Source: Hyphomicrobiaceae bacterium (GTDB taxonomy: Bacteria > Pseudomonadota > Alphaproteobacteria > Rhizobiales > Ancalomicrobiaceae). Taken from it: DNA of 59,498 nt. The notes under the pieces are model-generated. The model saw only the letters and a list, made by a program, of their open reading frames with translations, made no database searches and was not told where the DNA came from. A program made the position numbers and the translations under genes. Where the stretch lies: NCBI GenBank assembly GCA_016793065.1, contig JAEULV010000123.1, positions 1 to 59,498 of the forward strand, read 5' to 3'. The number at the start of each line of letters is the position of its first letter. The first letter of the stretch is position 1. Of the stretch, positions 34,123 through 42,823 are shown piece after piece.

Positions 34123-34790
34123 TGGCGCGGGACAAGATGACCCCCTCGGAATTCGGCGCCGGGCTGGCGAGCGGCAGCGGCGTTCGGGTCGATGTCGACG
34201 ACGCCGATGTGCTGCGGGCGCTGGCAGCGGCGGCCGGCGCGGGCGCCGACATGACGCGGGTCCACCGCGCCATTGCGGGCTATGTGCTGACCGTGACGCA
34301 GCGACGGTTCGAGCGCGAGACCGGGCCGGGCGGCGTCAAGTGGCAGAGCTTTGCGCCGTCGACGCTGGCGCGGATGTCGGCCCGTCGCCGCGCCAATCCC
34401 AAGCTGCTGCGCGACAGCGTGCGGCTCTATTCCTCGTTGACCTCCCTGGCCGACAGCGGCCGTGCTGCGGTCGGCACCAATGTCGCCTATGCGGCGATCC
34501 ACCAGTTCGGCGGCGAGATCGCCCAGGCGGCGCGGTCGCAACAGGTGCATGTGCGCGATGCGGCGGTGGGCGCCGCCACGACCAAGGACGGCCGGCGCGT
34601 TGGCTCGACGCGGCGGTTTGCCTCGGCCAAGAGCCGGGCGAAATCGCTGCGCACCGAATGGGTCACCATGCCGGAGCGGACGATCCGCGTTCCGCCGCGA
34701 CCCTATCTCGGCATCGACGACGCCGACCGCGCCGAGATCCTGCGCCTCATCGCCGAGGCGCTCGACCGAGAGCTCGGGGGCGCGGCATGA
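34122..34790 (+). CDS. phage virion morphogenesis / tail completion protein (Mu gpG-like)
   Basis: 222 aa. The family pattern is visible: FERETGPGGVKWQSFAPST, LLRDSVRLYSSLTS, VGTNVAYAAIHQFGGEI, and PPRPYLGIDDADRAEIL at the end. It is needed to complete tails or join them to heads. AGGGGG precedes ATG 34122. It overlaps the next gene by 4 bp. Confidence 0.9.
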   Translation: MARDKMTPSEFGAGLASGSGVRVDVDDADVLRALAAAAGAGADMTRVHRAIAGYVLTVTQRRFERETGPGGVKWQSFAPSTLARMSARRRANPKLLRDSVRLYSSLTSLADSGRAAVGTNVAYAAIHQFGGEIAQAARSQQVHVRDAAVGAATTKDGRRVGSTRRFASAKSRAKSLRTEWVTMPERTIRVPPRPYLGIDDADRAEILRLIAEALDRELGGAA

Positions 34791-35212
34791 GCGATCTGAT
34801 CGGCCTCATTCACGCCCGCCTCGCCGCCGCGCTTGCCGACCGGTTCGCGCTGATCGAGCGCGCCGCCGGACTGCTGGCGCTCGACGGCCAGCTGCCGACC
34901 GTGCCAGCGCTCTACGTCTACATGGGCGAGGAGGGCGGCAGCGCCAATTCGCGGGCGAATGGCGTGCGGCAGGACGTCGAGTGCGACGTCATCTGCCTGA
35001 TCGTCACCAGCCAGCTCGCCGACCGCACGGGCGGCGCCGCCAGCGTCGAGGTCGAGACGCTCAAGGCCGCCGTGCGCGACTGCCTGATCGGCTATCAGCC
35101 GGGCGACCAATCCCGCCCCATCACCCTCGGCGGCGGGGCGCTGATCCGCGCCCGCCAGGGCCAGATCTGGTGGGAGTACCAGTTCACCACCTCCTACATG
35201 ATCGAGGCGTAG
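34787..35212 (+). CDS. tail terminator-like protein (Mu gp37-like)
   Basis: 141 aa. The helical start SDLIGLIHARLAAALADRF, the strand region PTVPALYVYMGEEGG, and the C-terminal GQIWWEYQFTTSYMIEA fit gp37-type tail terminator proteins, which cap the tail tube. It lies in the expected place between gpG-like and tail tube genes. Confidence 0.8.
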   Translation: MSDLIGLIHARLAAALADRFALIERAAGLLALDGQLPTVPALYVYMGEEGGSANSRANGVRQDVECDVICLIVTSQLADRTGGAASVEVETLKAAVRDCLIGYQPGDQSRPITLGGGALIRARQGQIWWEYQFTTSYMIEA

Positions 35213-35214
35213 CC

Positions 35215-35442
35215 ATGACCGAACACCCCGCCGAGGGCGGATCCTACATTGTCGATCCGGTGACCGGCGCGCGCCGGCGCGAGGGCGGCACGGCGCCGGC
35301 GCCGACGCCGGCGGAACGCGCCGCGAGCGCGGCCGATGTGGTCACCGAAGCCCCGGCCGAGACCGAGACCGACACCAAGACCGGCGCCGTTGTTGCGCCG
35401 ACGCCGACCGCTGAACCCCGGCGCAAGCACAAGGAGACCTGA
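35215..35442 (+). CDS. Mu gp38-like small protein (DUF2635-like)
   Basis: 75 aa. The motif YIVDPVTGARRREGG resembles the DUF2635 core. The rest is Pro/Thr/Glu-rich low complexity ending in RRKHKET. It lies between the tail terminator and tail tube genes. Function unknown. Confidence 0.65.
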   Translation: MTEHPAEGGSYIVDPVTGARRREGGTAPAPTPAERAASAADVVTEAPAETETDTKTGAVVAPTPTAEPRRKHKET

Positions 35443-35444
35443 CC

Positions 35445-36392
35445 ATGGCCGCCCGCTTCACCCATCGCCACCTGCTGCTGGTCGGCGTCGAAACCACCTA
35501 CGCGACGCCGGTCGCCGGCATGACCGGCGCGGCGAATGCCATCCTCGCCCGACGCACGCCGGAATGGCGCCCGCTGATCGGCACCGACGATCAGATCGAC
35601 AATGTCCGGCAATATTTCGGTAGCCAGGGCACCCGCCTCGTCCAGAATTACGCGACAGTGTCGATCGAGTTCGACGCCGGCGGCGCCGGCGCGGCCGGCA
35701 CCGCCGCGCCCTATGCCGCGCTGTTGCGCGCCTGCGGCCTCGCCCAGACGCTGACCGCGACGGTCAGCGCCGCCTACACACCGGTTTCGGCGGCGTTCGA
35801 ATCGGCCACCATCATCTGGCACGACGACACCACCAGGTATCAAATGGCGGGCGCGCGCGGCTCGCTGCGCCTGGTGCTGGAAGCCGGCAAGCGGCCGTAT
35901 TTCCGCGCCGAACTGTCCGGCCTGATCTCGACCATCTCCGACGTCGCCCTGCCGGGGGCGACGTTCACCGCCTTCCGCGATCCTCTGCCGCTCTCCGCCG
36001 CCAATACTCCGACGCTCACGCTCGGCGGCTATTCCTGCGTCGCGGAAAAGTTGGAAATCGACCTCGGCAACACGGTCGAGCCGCGCTTCCTCATCGGCTC
36101 GGAGTCGATCCAGATCACCAATCGCCGGGTGACCGGCACGCTGGTGCTCGAGGCTGATCAGGCGGCGACGAAGGAATGGGTGGCGATCGCCCGCGCCTCG
36201 ACCCGGGGCGCGCTGAGCGTCATCCACGGCACGGTCGCCGGCAACATTCTCGAGATCGCCGCGCCGGCGGTGGAGATCGGCCGGCTGACGTTCGGAGTGT
36301 CCAACAACATCCGCAACGTGACCCTGCCGCTCGACATCTGCCACACCAACTCTGGCGCCGGCAACGACGAGATCGTCTTCACCATCCGCTGA
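35445..36392 (+). CDS. major tail tube protein, siphovirus type
   Basis: 315 aa. The N-terminus RFTHRHLLLVGVETTYATPV and later ARGSLRLVLEAGKRPYFRAELSG and FGVSNNIRNVTLPL resemble tail tube proteins of the non-contractile Mu-like phages (B3/D3112 type). No sheath gene precedes it, unlike in Mu, where L (sheath) and M (tube) occupy this slot. It should polymerise into the flexible tail tube. Confidence 0.83.
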   Translation: MAARFTHRHLLLVGVETTYATPVAGMTGAANAILARRTPEWRPLIGTDDQIDNVRQYFGSQGTRLVQNYATVSIEFDAGGAGAAGTAAPYAALLRACGLAQTLTATVSAAYTPVSAAFESATIIWHDDTTRYQMAGARGSLRLVLEAGKRPYFRAELSGLISTISDVALPGATFTAFRDPLPLSAANTPTLTLGGYSCVAEKLEIDLGNTVEPRFLIGSESIQITNRRVTGTLVLEADQAATKEWVAIARASTRGALSVIHGTVAGNILEIAAPAVEIGRLTFGVSNNIRNVTLPLDICHTNSGAGNDEIVFTIR

Positions 36393-36415
36393 TCCCATCC
36401 GATCCCGAGGACACC

Positions 36416-36778
36416 ATGTTCAATCTCGATGCCGCCCCGCGCTTCCCCGTCCTGGTCCGACCCGCCGTTCCCGGTGCCGAGGACGGGTCGCTCGATATCA
36501 CGCTGATCATGTCGGCGGCGCGCTCCAGCGAGACCGCCGCCCGGTCGCGGGCGATCCTTGAGGCGGCGGATACCGGCGACATCCAGGCGGTTGCCGCCGC
36601 CGAGATCGCCGATCTGGCGCCGCTGGTTCATGGCTGGCGCGACGTCGTCGATGCCGACGGCGCCCCGGTGCCGTTTTCCGCCGAGGCCCTGGCGCAACTG
36701 CTCGATCTGCCGGCCGTCCGGATCGGCATCTACCGTGGCTACGGGGCGGCCCTGCGCGAGGCCGCGACAAAAAACTGA
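36416..36778 (+). CDS. tail assembly chaperone, short (unshifted) form
   Basis: 120 aa, ending at a stop directly after the slippery sequence A AAA AAC (36769-36775). It lies between tail tube and tape measure, the fixed position of the G/GT-type chaperones that guide tape measure assembly. RBS CCGAGG precedes ATG 36416. The -1 shifted product continues to 37176. Confidence 0.85.
   Translation: MFNLDAAPRFPVLVRPAVPGAEDGSLDITLIMSAARSSETAARSRAILEAADTGDIQAVAAAEIADLAPLVHGWRDVVDADGAPVPFSAEALAQLLDLPAVRIGIYRGYGAALREAATKN
36769..36775 (+). promoter_or_regulatory. programmed -1 frameshift site (A AAA AAC)
   Basis: A canonical slippery heptamer in register with the upstream frame (ACA AAA AAC TGA). 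The frame that opens after a -1 shift is open until 37176. The layout matches the lambda G/GT frameshift. Confidence 0.85.
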
Positions 36779-37176
36779 CCGACGCCGCGCGCGCCATCGC
36801 CGGGGCGATGCGCGGCGAGGATGGCCCCGGCGATGGCAATGACGGCGATGCCGGCGCTCTCGCCCGATCGGCGGCGGCGCTGGGCATCGTCCTGCCGGAC
36901 GACTGGACGGAGATCGCCGGGCCGGATGCCGGCACGGCCGAGGAGCCGGCCGGCATCGCGGTGTGGCCGGATCACTGGGACGCCGCACGGCTGGTGGCGG
37001 CACTCGCCAGCCAGTGGCGGGTGATCGTCGGCGGCGACCGGCTGATCTGGCTGGGGCTCGATTACGCCGCCGTCGAGGTGACCGCCCGGCTGATGGGGAT
37101 CACCGCGACGCCGGACACTTTCCGGCAGGTACAGCAGATGGAAGGGGTAATTTTGCCCCTGCTCAACAGACGATAA
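36775..37176 (+). CDS. tail assembly chaperone, frameshift extension (GT-like)
   Basis: Translated in the -1 frame after the slip at 36769-36775, adding 133 residues to the 120 upstream, for a fused protein of about 253 aa. The C-terminal part contains YAAVEVTARLMGITATPDTF, a helical tail-chaperone-like segment. An internal ATG at 36808 could also start it alone, but the frameshift is the better explanation. It ends 13 bp before the tape measure start. Confidence 0.82.
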   Translation: MTDAARAIAGAMRGEDGPGDGNDGDAGALARSAAALGIVLPDDWTEIAGPDAGTAEEPAGIAVWPDHWDAARLVAALASQWRVIVGGDRLIWLGLDYAAVEVTARLMGITATPDTFRQVQQMEGVILPLLNRR

Positions 37177-37189
37177 AGGGCTCTTAAAG

Positions 37190-40100
37190 GTGACCACGCC
37201 GCTGCGCCTCGCGATCGAGATCACCGCCCGGGCGGCCGGCCTGGTGGCAGCCGCCGGCGAGGCGCGGGCGGCGGTGGCGTCGGTCGGCGCGGCGGCGGGC
37301 GATGCCGCCGGCGTCGAGGCGCGGGCGGCGGAGCTGCGGGCCACAAAGCTCGCCCAGCTCCGGGCATCGATCGTGCCGCTGGCGGCGGCGCAGCGCGACT
37401 ATCTCGCCGATCTCGCCCGCATCCGCGTCGCCGAATCGGCCGGCGCCATCTCGGCCGACGAGCGCGCGGCGGCGGTCACGCGGCTCAAGGCGGCATTCGC
37501 GGGTCGGGTGTCGGCCGTCACCGGTCGCGACGCCGAGGCGGCGCAGGCGCGGGCGCTCGATGACCTGCGCGCCCGCTATTCCCCGCTCTACGCCGCCCAG
37601 CGGCAGTATCTGGCGACGTTGGCCGAGATCCGGCAGGCGCAGGCCGCCGGCGCCCTGTCGGCCGCTGAAAGCGCGGCCGCGATCAGCAGGACGAAAGAGG
37701 GCTTCGCGGCGCAGGTGACGGCCCTGCGCGGGGCGAGCGCCGCCATCGGCGCCCATGGCGCTTCGATGAAGCTCAACGGCGCCCAGGCGGCGCAGCTGAG
37801 TTACCAGCTCAATGACGTGGTGGTGTCGCTCGCCAGCGGCCAGAACCCGATGATGGTGGCGATCCAGCAGGGATCGCAGATCAGCCAGATCTATGGCGGG
37901 ACCGGCAACACGTTTCGGGCGCTGGCGGCGGCGATCACGCCGGCGCGGCTGGCGATCGGCGCGCTGGCGGCGAGCGTCGTCGCCGGCGCCATGGCGTGGC
38001 GGGATTATGACACGTCTGCGCGGTCGCTGCGGGTGGCGGCGCTGGGGACGGGCGCCGGGGCAGGCGTCACGCCGGACGATCTGGAGGCGCAGGCGCGGCG
38101 CCTGGATGTGGGACTGCCGACCACCGAGGTCCGGGCCATGCAGGCGGCGCTGCTGGCGACCGGTCGCATCGGCGCCGAGGCATTCGAGGGCATCATCGGG
38201 CTGGCGCGGGATTTCGGCGCCACCATCGGCGCCGACGCCGCCGCCGCCCGCGAGGCGCTGGTCAAGGCCTTCGCCGATCCCGCCAAGGGCGCGGCCGAGC
38301 TGCGCGAGCAATATCGGCTGGTCGACGCCGCGACGGTGCGGCAGATCGATCTGATGATGCAGCAGAACCGGGCCGAGGAGGCCCGGCAGCTGCTGATCGA
38401 CCGGCTGCGGCCGCGTCTGGTGGCCGCCACCGAGGCGGCGCACGGCCTGTCGCGTGTCATGAGCGGCGTCGGTCGCGCCGCGTCCGACGCTTGGGATGCC
38501 GTCGGCCGGACGGTCGACCGCAGCGTACGCGGCATGACCGGGGAGCTCTCCGACGACGAGAGGCTGGCGGATCTGCGGGTGCGGCGGGTCCAGCGCGGGC
38601 AGACGCCGGTCAACCGCCGCCAGGCGGATGAGGAGATCGCCGCGATCGAGGCGCGCATCGCGGCGCGCCGGCGCGAGGCCGAGGCGGCGGCCGAACGCCG
38701 CCGGGTCGCCGACATCGTCGAGGCCGGCCGCGCGACGGCCGAGGCCGCGCCGGTCAACCGCGACGCCGTCCGTTACCGCGCCCTCAGCGCCGACAGCGTC
38801 CGGCTGGAGAACGCCATCGCCGCCATGACCGCCGGCTCGCCCGAGCTCGACGACATGCAGCGGGCGCTGGGCGCCGTCCGTCGCGAGATGGAGACGCTGC
38901 GCGATGCCTCCGGACGGCTGGTGCCGGAATGGCAGCGGCAGGCCGAGGTCGCCCGCATCGATATCGCCCTGATGGCCGAGCGCGACCCGCTGGCCCGGGC
39001 ACAGCTGGCATTCGAGCGCGAGATCGCGGCGGCGCGCGCCGCCGGCATCGACCCGATCGAGGCCAGCGCCCGCGCCGAACAGGCCCGCGCCCGGGCGCTG
39101 GCCGAGACCGGCATCGCCGCCCGTGACGTGCTGCGTGGTCAGGCCGATCAGGTGACGATGGCGCGGGCCGAGGCGGCGGCGATCGGGCTCAGCGACGGCG
39201 CCCGCCGGCGGGCGCTGGCGGCGCTCGAGGCCGAGCAGGAAATCTATCGGCAGGGGCTGATCGGCGCGGCGGCACAGGCCTATCGCGACCAGGCGGCGGC
39301 CCTGGCCGATCTCGCCATCGCCCGCGAGCGGGCCGAGGCGGTGCGCGACGTGACGCGCGACCAGGACGATCGGCTGGCGACGCTCAGGGCCGAGATCAGC
39401 CTGATCGGCCAGTCGGAAGCGGCGCGGCGGCGGGCGCTGGCGGTGCTGGCGATGGAGCAGGACCTGCGCCGGCGCGACATCGATCCGGCCTCCGGCGCCG
39501 GGCGCGAGCTGACGGCCCGGGCCGGGATGATCGCCGACATCGAGAGCTCGGCCGAGCGCTATCAGGCCGCCTGGGAGCGGATGCGCGACGGCGCCGGATC
39601 GGCAATCGACGGCCTCGTCGACCGCATCGCCGAGGGGCGCGTGTCGATGCGCGACCTCGGCGAGCTCGGCCGCGAGGTGTTCGCCGACCTCACCAAGACC
39701 TTCCTGCAGTTCGCGGTATCGAACCCGCTGAAAAACGCGCTGCTCGGCGGTAATCTGCCGACGCTGGCGGACGCCGGCGGCGTGCTGGGGCAGCTCTTCG
39801 GCGGCGGCAAGATCGCCACGCCGGCCCTGGCGGACGTCGCCGGCCGTGCCGTCGGCACGATGACGGTCACGGCGGGCACGGTGATGCTGACCGGCGGGAT
39901 CGGCGCGATCGCCGGCGCCGGCAATGGCGGCAATGGCCTCGCCGGGCTCCTCGGCGCGGCGGGCGGCGGCGGCCGGGGCGAGGGTCTGCGCATCGGCGGC
40001 GATGTCGCCAGTGCTGTCGACAAGCGGCTGGTGTCGATCCTCGACGAGGCAGCGCGGCGATCGCCGCACGCGGTCGAGATGATCAGCGGCTTCCGCGCCG

Positions 40101-41512
40101 GCGACCCGCGCGCCCATGGTGGCGGGCTGGCGGCCGACGTACGGCTGCTCGACCAGGCCGGCCGGGTGATGCCGAACTATCAGGACGCGGGCGCGTTCAG
40201 ATCCTACGAACAATTCGCCCAGACGGCGCGATCGGTGCAGATGGAGCGGTTCCCGGAACTGGCCGAGGATTTCCGCTGGGGAGGATATTTCTCGGGTGGT
40301 CGCGGCCGCTACGGCGCGCTCGACACGATGCATTTCGACCTTGCCGGCCGTCGTACCGGCATGGCCGGCGGATCCTGGGACGGCGGCCTCACGGCTGGCC
40401 AGCGGGCGCTGTGGCCCGGTGCCGAATCGGTCGGCATGAACTCGCTGACGCAGCAGGCGGGCGCCAGCGCGGCGGCGCTGCGCGAGGTGGCGACATCGGG
40501 CGACGGCGCCCAGTCGGCGCTGGCGGACATCGCCCGGCAGGCGTCCGGCGCCGGGCCGACGGGTGCGGCCGGCCTGCCGGCGGGCGGCGGGGAAGCGGGC
40601 GGGCAGATCGCCGGGCAAATGGGCACGGTGTCGATCCAGGCGCAAACGGTGAGCGTCTATGGCGCCGGCGGCATGGGGGCGGGCGGCGAGGCGACGGGCG
40701 CCGGCGGCACGGCGACGGGCCAGGCGGGACCGCTCGGCATGCTCGGCCGGCTGGGCGACACCATCGGCGGCATGGTCCGCTCGGTGGCGGGCATGATCGG
40801 CTCGCTGATGTCGAGCGTGATGTCGGCACTGAGCTCGATCGGCGGCGGGCTGTTTTCCGGGATCGGTGGGCTGTTCAGCGGGCTGTTTTCCTGGATCGGC
40901 GGCGGTTTCGCCGATGGCGGCGCGGTGGGCGGCGGCATCGGCGGGCTGATCACCGGGCCGGGTGGCCCGCGCGACGACGCGATCAGCACCCGCCTGCCGA
41001 TCGGGTCCTACATCGTCAATGCGGCCTCGACCGCCCGGCATCGCGGCCTGCTCGACACGCTCGCGGCCGGCGCCGGCAACGACAACGGCGGCGGCGGCTC
41101 GATCGCCGCCCGCGTCTCGGCCGGCGAATACTATCTGCCGCCGACGGTGGCGGCGCGGCATCGCGGGCTGATCGAGGCCATCAATGCCGGGCAGATTGCC
41201 CCGGCCCCGGCACGGGCGCCGGCCTTTGCGGCCGGGGGCCTGGTCGGCCCGGTAGCGCGGCTGCCGCGCTATGCCGATGGCGGGGTGGTTGAGGGCGGCG
41301 GGGCTGGCGGGGCAACCCCGGGCAACCGCGCGATCGCGGTCAACGTCGTCAACAATGGCGAGCCGATGCGGGCGACGGCCCGGCAGTCGCGCGAGGGCGA
41401 TGTCGACCTGATCGAGATCGTGCTCGACCGGGTCGGCTCGGAAATGGCGGCCGGCCGCTACGACGCCCCGATGAGCCGGCTCGGCGTCCAGCCGATCGCG
41501 AGGTTGCGATGA
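37190..41512 (+). CDS. tail tape measure protein with embedded M15-like peptidase domain
   Basis: 1440 aa, GTG start 37190. The N-terminal 120 residues and residues 450-800 are long Ala/Arg-rich coiled coils. Residues about 200-240 hold the tape-measure motif AQLSYQLNDVVVSLASGQNP. The middle-late part is Gly-rich with hydrophobic segments. Residues about 960-1055 form a D-Ala-D-Ala-peptidase-like unit with MISGFRAGDPRAHGGG, zinc ligands His976 and Asp983, and His1048 in DTMHFDL. It sets tail length and probably opens peptidoglycan during DNA entry. Confidence 0.92.
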   Translation: MTTPLRLAIEITARAAGLVAAAGEARAAVASVGAAAGDAAGVEARAAELRATKLAQLRASIVPLAAAQRDYLADLARIRVAESAGAISADERAAAVTRLKAAFAGRVSAVTGRDAEAAQARALDDLRARYSPLYAAQRQYLATLAEIRQAQAAGALSAAESAAAISRTKEGFAAQVTALRGASAAIGAHGASMKLNGAQAAQLSYQLNDVVVSLASGQNPMMVAIQQGSQISQIYGGTGNTFRALAAAITPARLAIGALAASVVAGAMAWRDYDTSARSLRVAALGTGAGAGVTPDDLEAQARRLDVGLPTTEVRAMQAALLATGRIGAEAFEGIIGLARDFGATIGADAAAAREALVKAFADPAKGAAELREQYRLVDAATVRQIDLMMQQNRAEEARQLLIDRLRPRLVAATEAAHGLSRVMSGVGRAASDAWDAVGRTVDRSVRGMTGELSDDERLADLRVRRVQRGQTPVNRRQADEEIAAIEARIAARRREAEAAAERRRVADIVEAGRATAEAAPVNRDAVRYRALSADSVRLENAIAAMTAGSPELDDMQRALGAVRREMETLRDASGRLVPEWQRQAEVARIDIALMAERDPLARAQLAFEREIAAARAAGIDPIEASARAEQARARALAETGIAARDVLRGQADQVTMARAEAAAIGLSDGARRRALAALEAEQEIYRQGLIGAAAQAYRDQAAALADLAIARERAEAVRDVTRDQDDRLATLRAEISLIGQSEAARRRALAVLAMEQDLRRRDIDPASGAGRELTARAGMIADIESSAERYQAAWERMRDGAGSAIDGLVDRIAEGRVSMRDLGELGREVFADLTKTFLQFAVSNPLKNALLGGNLPTLADAGGVLGQLFGGGKIATPALADVAGRAVGTMTVTAGTVMLTGGIGAIAGAGNGGNGLAGLLGAAGGGGRGEGLRIGGDVASAVDKRLVSILDEAARRSPHAVEMISGFRAGDPRAHGGGLAADVRLLDQAGRVMPNYQDAGAFRSYEQFAQTARSVQMERFPELAEDFRWGGYFSGGRGRYGALDTMHFDLAGRRTGMAGGSWDGGLTAGQRALWPGAESVGMNSLTQQAGASAAALREVATSGDGAQSALADIARQASGAGPTGAAGLPAGGGEAGGQIAGQMGTVSIQAQTVSVYGAGGMGAGGEATGAGGTATGQAGPLGMLGRLGDTIGGMVRSVAGMIGSLMSSVMSALSSIGGGLFSGIGGLFSGLFSWIGGGFADGGAVGGGIGGLITGPGGPRDDAISTRLPIGSYIVNAASTARHRGLLDTLAAGAGNDNGGGGSIAARVSAGEYYLPPTVAARHRGLIEAINAGQIAPAPARAPAFAAGGLVGPVARLPRYADGGVVEGGGAGGATPGNRAIAVNVVNNGEPMRATARQSREGDVDLIEIVLDRVGSEMAAGRYDAPMSRLGVQPIARLR

Positions 41513-41874
41513 TCGAGGTGCCATGGCCCAGCGACCTGCCGCAACACCCGACGCGGTCGGGCTACTCCGAAGAGCCGATCGGCGCGGTGACGGCGTTCAA
41601 GCCCGAGATCGGCCCGGATCTGGCGTGGCGGCATACGACCGTCGATCTCAGCGATGTCGGCTTCGAGTTCGTGCTGTCCTACGCACAGCGCGCCCGCTTT
41701 GTCACCTGGTTCAGGCGGGATCTCGCCTCCGGCGCCAACCGGGTGGTGATGGCGCATCCGCTGACCGGCGCGACGCGCACCTGGGCGTGGCGCCTGGGCG
41801 AGAAGCCCTGGCGGATCGTCCATCGCGGCGGGCTGGAGCTGACCCTCAGTTTCGTCCTGACGGAGTTGCCTTAA
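41509..41874 (+). CDS. minor tail protein
   Basis: 121 aa directly after the tape measure (4-bp overlap). Strand-rich with aromatic motifs (SYAQRARFVTWFRRDLASGA, WAWRLGEKPWRIV). Small tail proteins in this position in siphoviruses often belong to the distal tail or tip complex. No family is named with confidence. Confidence 0.75.
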   Translation: MIEVPWPSDLPQHPTRSGYSEEPIGAVTAFKPEIGPDLAWRHTTVDLSDVGFEFVLSYAQRARFVTWFRRDLASGANRVVMAHPLTGATRTWAWRLGEKPWRIVHRGGLELTLSFVLTELP

Positions 41875-42392
41875 TGGCCGTTGAACGTGCCTTCAGCGTC
41901 GATTTGAGAGATGCGCTCAATCGCCGTCCGGGCGAGGCGCCGGTGCTGGCCTTCCTGCATTTGTCGCATCCGGACCTGGCCGAGCCGATTCGGCTGGTCG
42001 CCGACGCGGTCGACTATGTGCGCGGCGGCGTGCTGTGGACCGGGTTGCTGTTCGATGTGGTGTTGTTGGCGGAGACCGACCGGATGCCGGAAGCCCGGCT
42101 GTCGATCCCCAATGTCGACAGCCGCATCGGCGCGACGCTGCGGACGCTGGCCGGACCGGTGGTGGTGGCGATCGAGCTGGTGGCGGGGGCGGATTTCGAC
42201 GCCGCGACGACGCCGCGACAGGAGATCGGCGCGGCCGAGGTGATCTACGCGGCGCGGACGCTGCGGCTCTACGGCGTCGAGGTCGACGCGGCGACCGCCA
42301 GCGGCGTGGTGCGGCGGCGCGGCACGCCCGACTCGGAGCCGTGGCCACTTACGTCAGCGACGCAAGACCTGACCCCGGGAGTGTTCCTATGA
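41874..42392 (+). CDS. DUF1833-like minor tail protein
   Basis: 172 aa. Motifs PVLAFLHLSHPDLAEPIRLV and LFDVVLLAETDRMPEARLSIPNVD resemble the DUF1833 family, minor tail proteins found before NlpC/P60 tail hydrolases. It overlaps the next gene by 4 bp. Confidence 0.82.
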   Translation: MAVERAFSVDLRDALNRRPGEAPVLAFLHLSHPDLAEPIRLVADAVDYVRGGVLWTGLLFDVVLLAETDRMPEARLSIPNVDSRIGATLRTLAGPVVVAIELVAGADFDAATTPRQEIGAAEVIYAARTLRLYGVEVDAATASGVVRRRGTPDSEPWPLTSATQDLTPGVFL

Positions 42393-42823
42393 TGTCGACC
42401 CGCTGGGCCGCGCCCTATCTCACCATCCCCTATTTCCCCGGCGGTCGCGGGCCGGCCGGGTGCGACTGCTGGGGCCTGGTGCGCCTCGTCTATCAGGAGC
42501 AGCGCGGCATCCTGCTGCCCGCATATTCGGATGTCGACGGCGAGGATCTGCGGGCGATCGCCCGCGCCATGCTGGAGGGTTGCGATGGCCGGAAGGCATC
42601 GCCGTGGGTGGCGGCGCCGGCGCCCTGGCGGGCGTTCGACGTGGTGCTGATGTTCGGGCCGGATCGGTCGCCGGGCGGCGGGCGACTGCCGGTGCATTGC
42701 GGGGTGATGGTGTCGCCGCGCCTGATGCTGCACACCGAGGCCGACAGCGCGGCGGTGATCGTCGATCTCGACGACGCAACGGTGGCGTCGCGGCGGATGG
42801 GGGTGTGGCGCCATGTCGGGTGA
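42389..42823 (+). CDS. NlpC/P60-type tail peptidase
   Basis: 144 aa. The catalytic Cys lies in AGCDCWGLVRLVY (about residue 27-30) and the His in PVHCGVMVS (about residue 101). This is the tail-tip cysteine peptidase of siphoviruses (lambda K-type C-terminal domain), used for local wall digestion. It overlaps the tip protein gene by 11 bp. Confidence 0.9.
   Translation: MMSTRWAAPYLTIPYFPGGRGPAGCDCWGLVRLVYQEQRGILLPAYSDVDGEDLRAIARAMLEGCDGRKASPWVAAPAPWRAFDVVLMFGPDRSPGGGRLPVHCGVMVSPRLMLHTEADSAAVIVDLDDATVASRRMGVWRHVG

Noticed and set aside
37184..41524. Very long open frame on the minus strand opposite the tape measure gene
   Set aside because: It mirrors the codon structure of the high-GC plus-strand gene, is Arg/Gly/His-rich, and has no recognisable domain. 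It is an antisense shadow.
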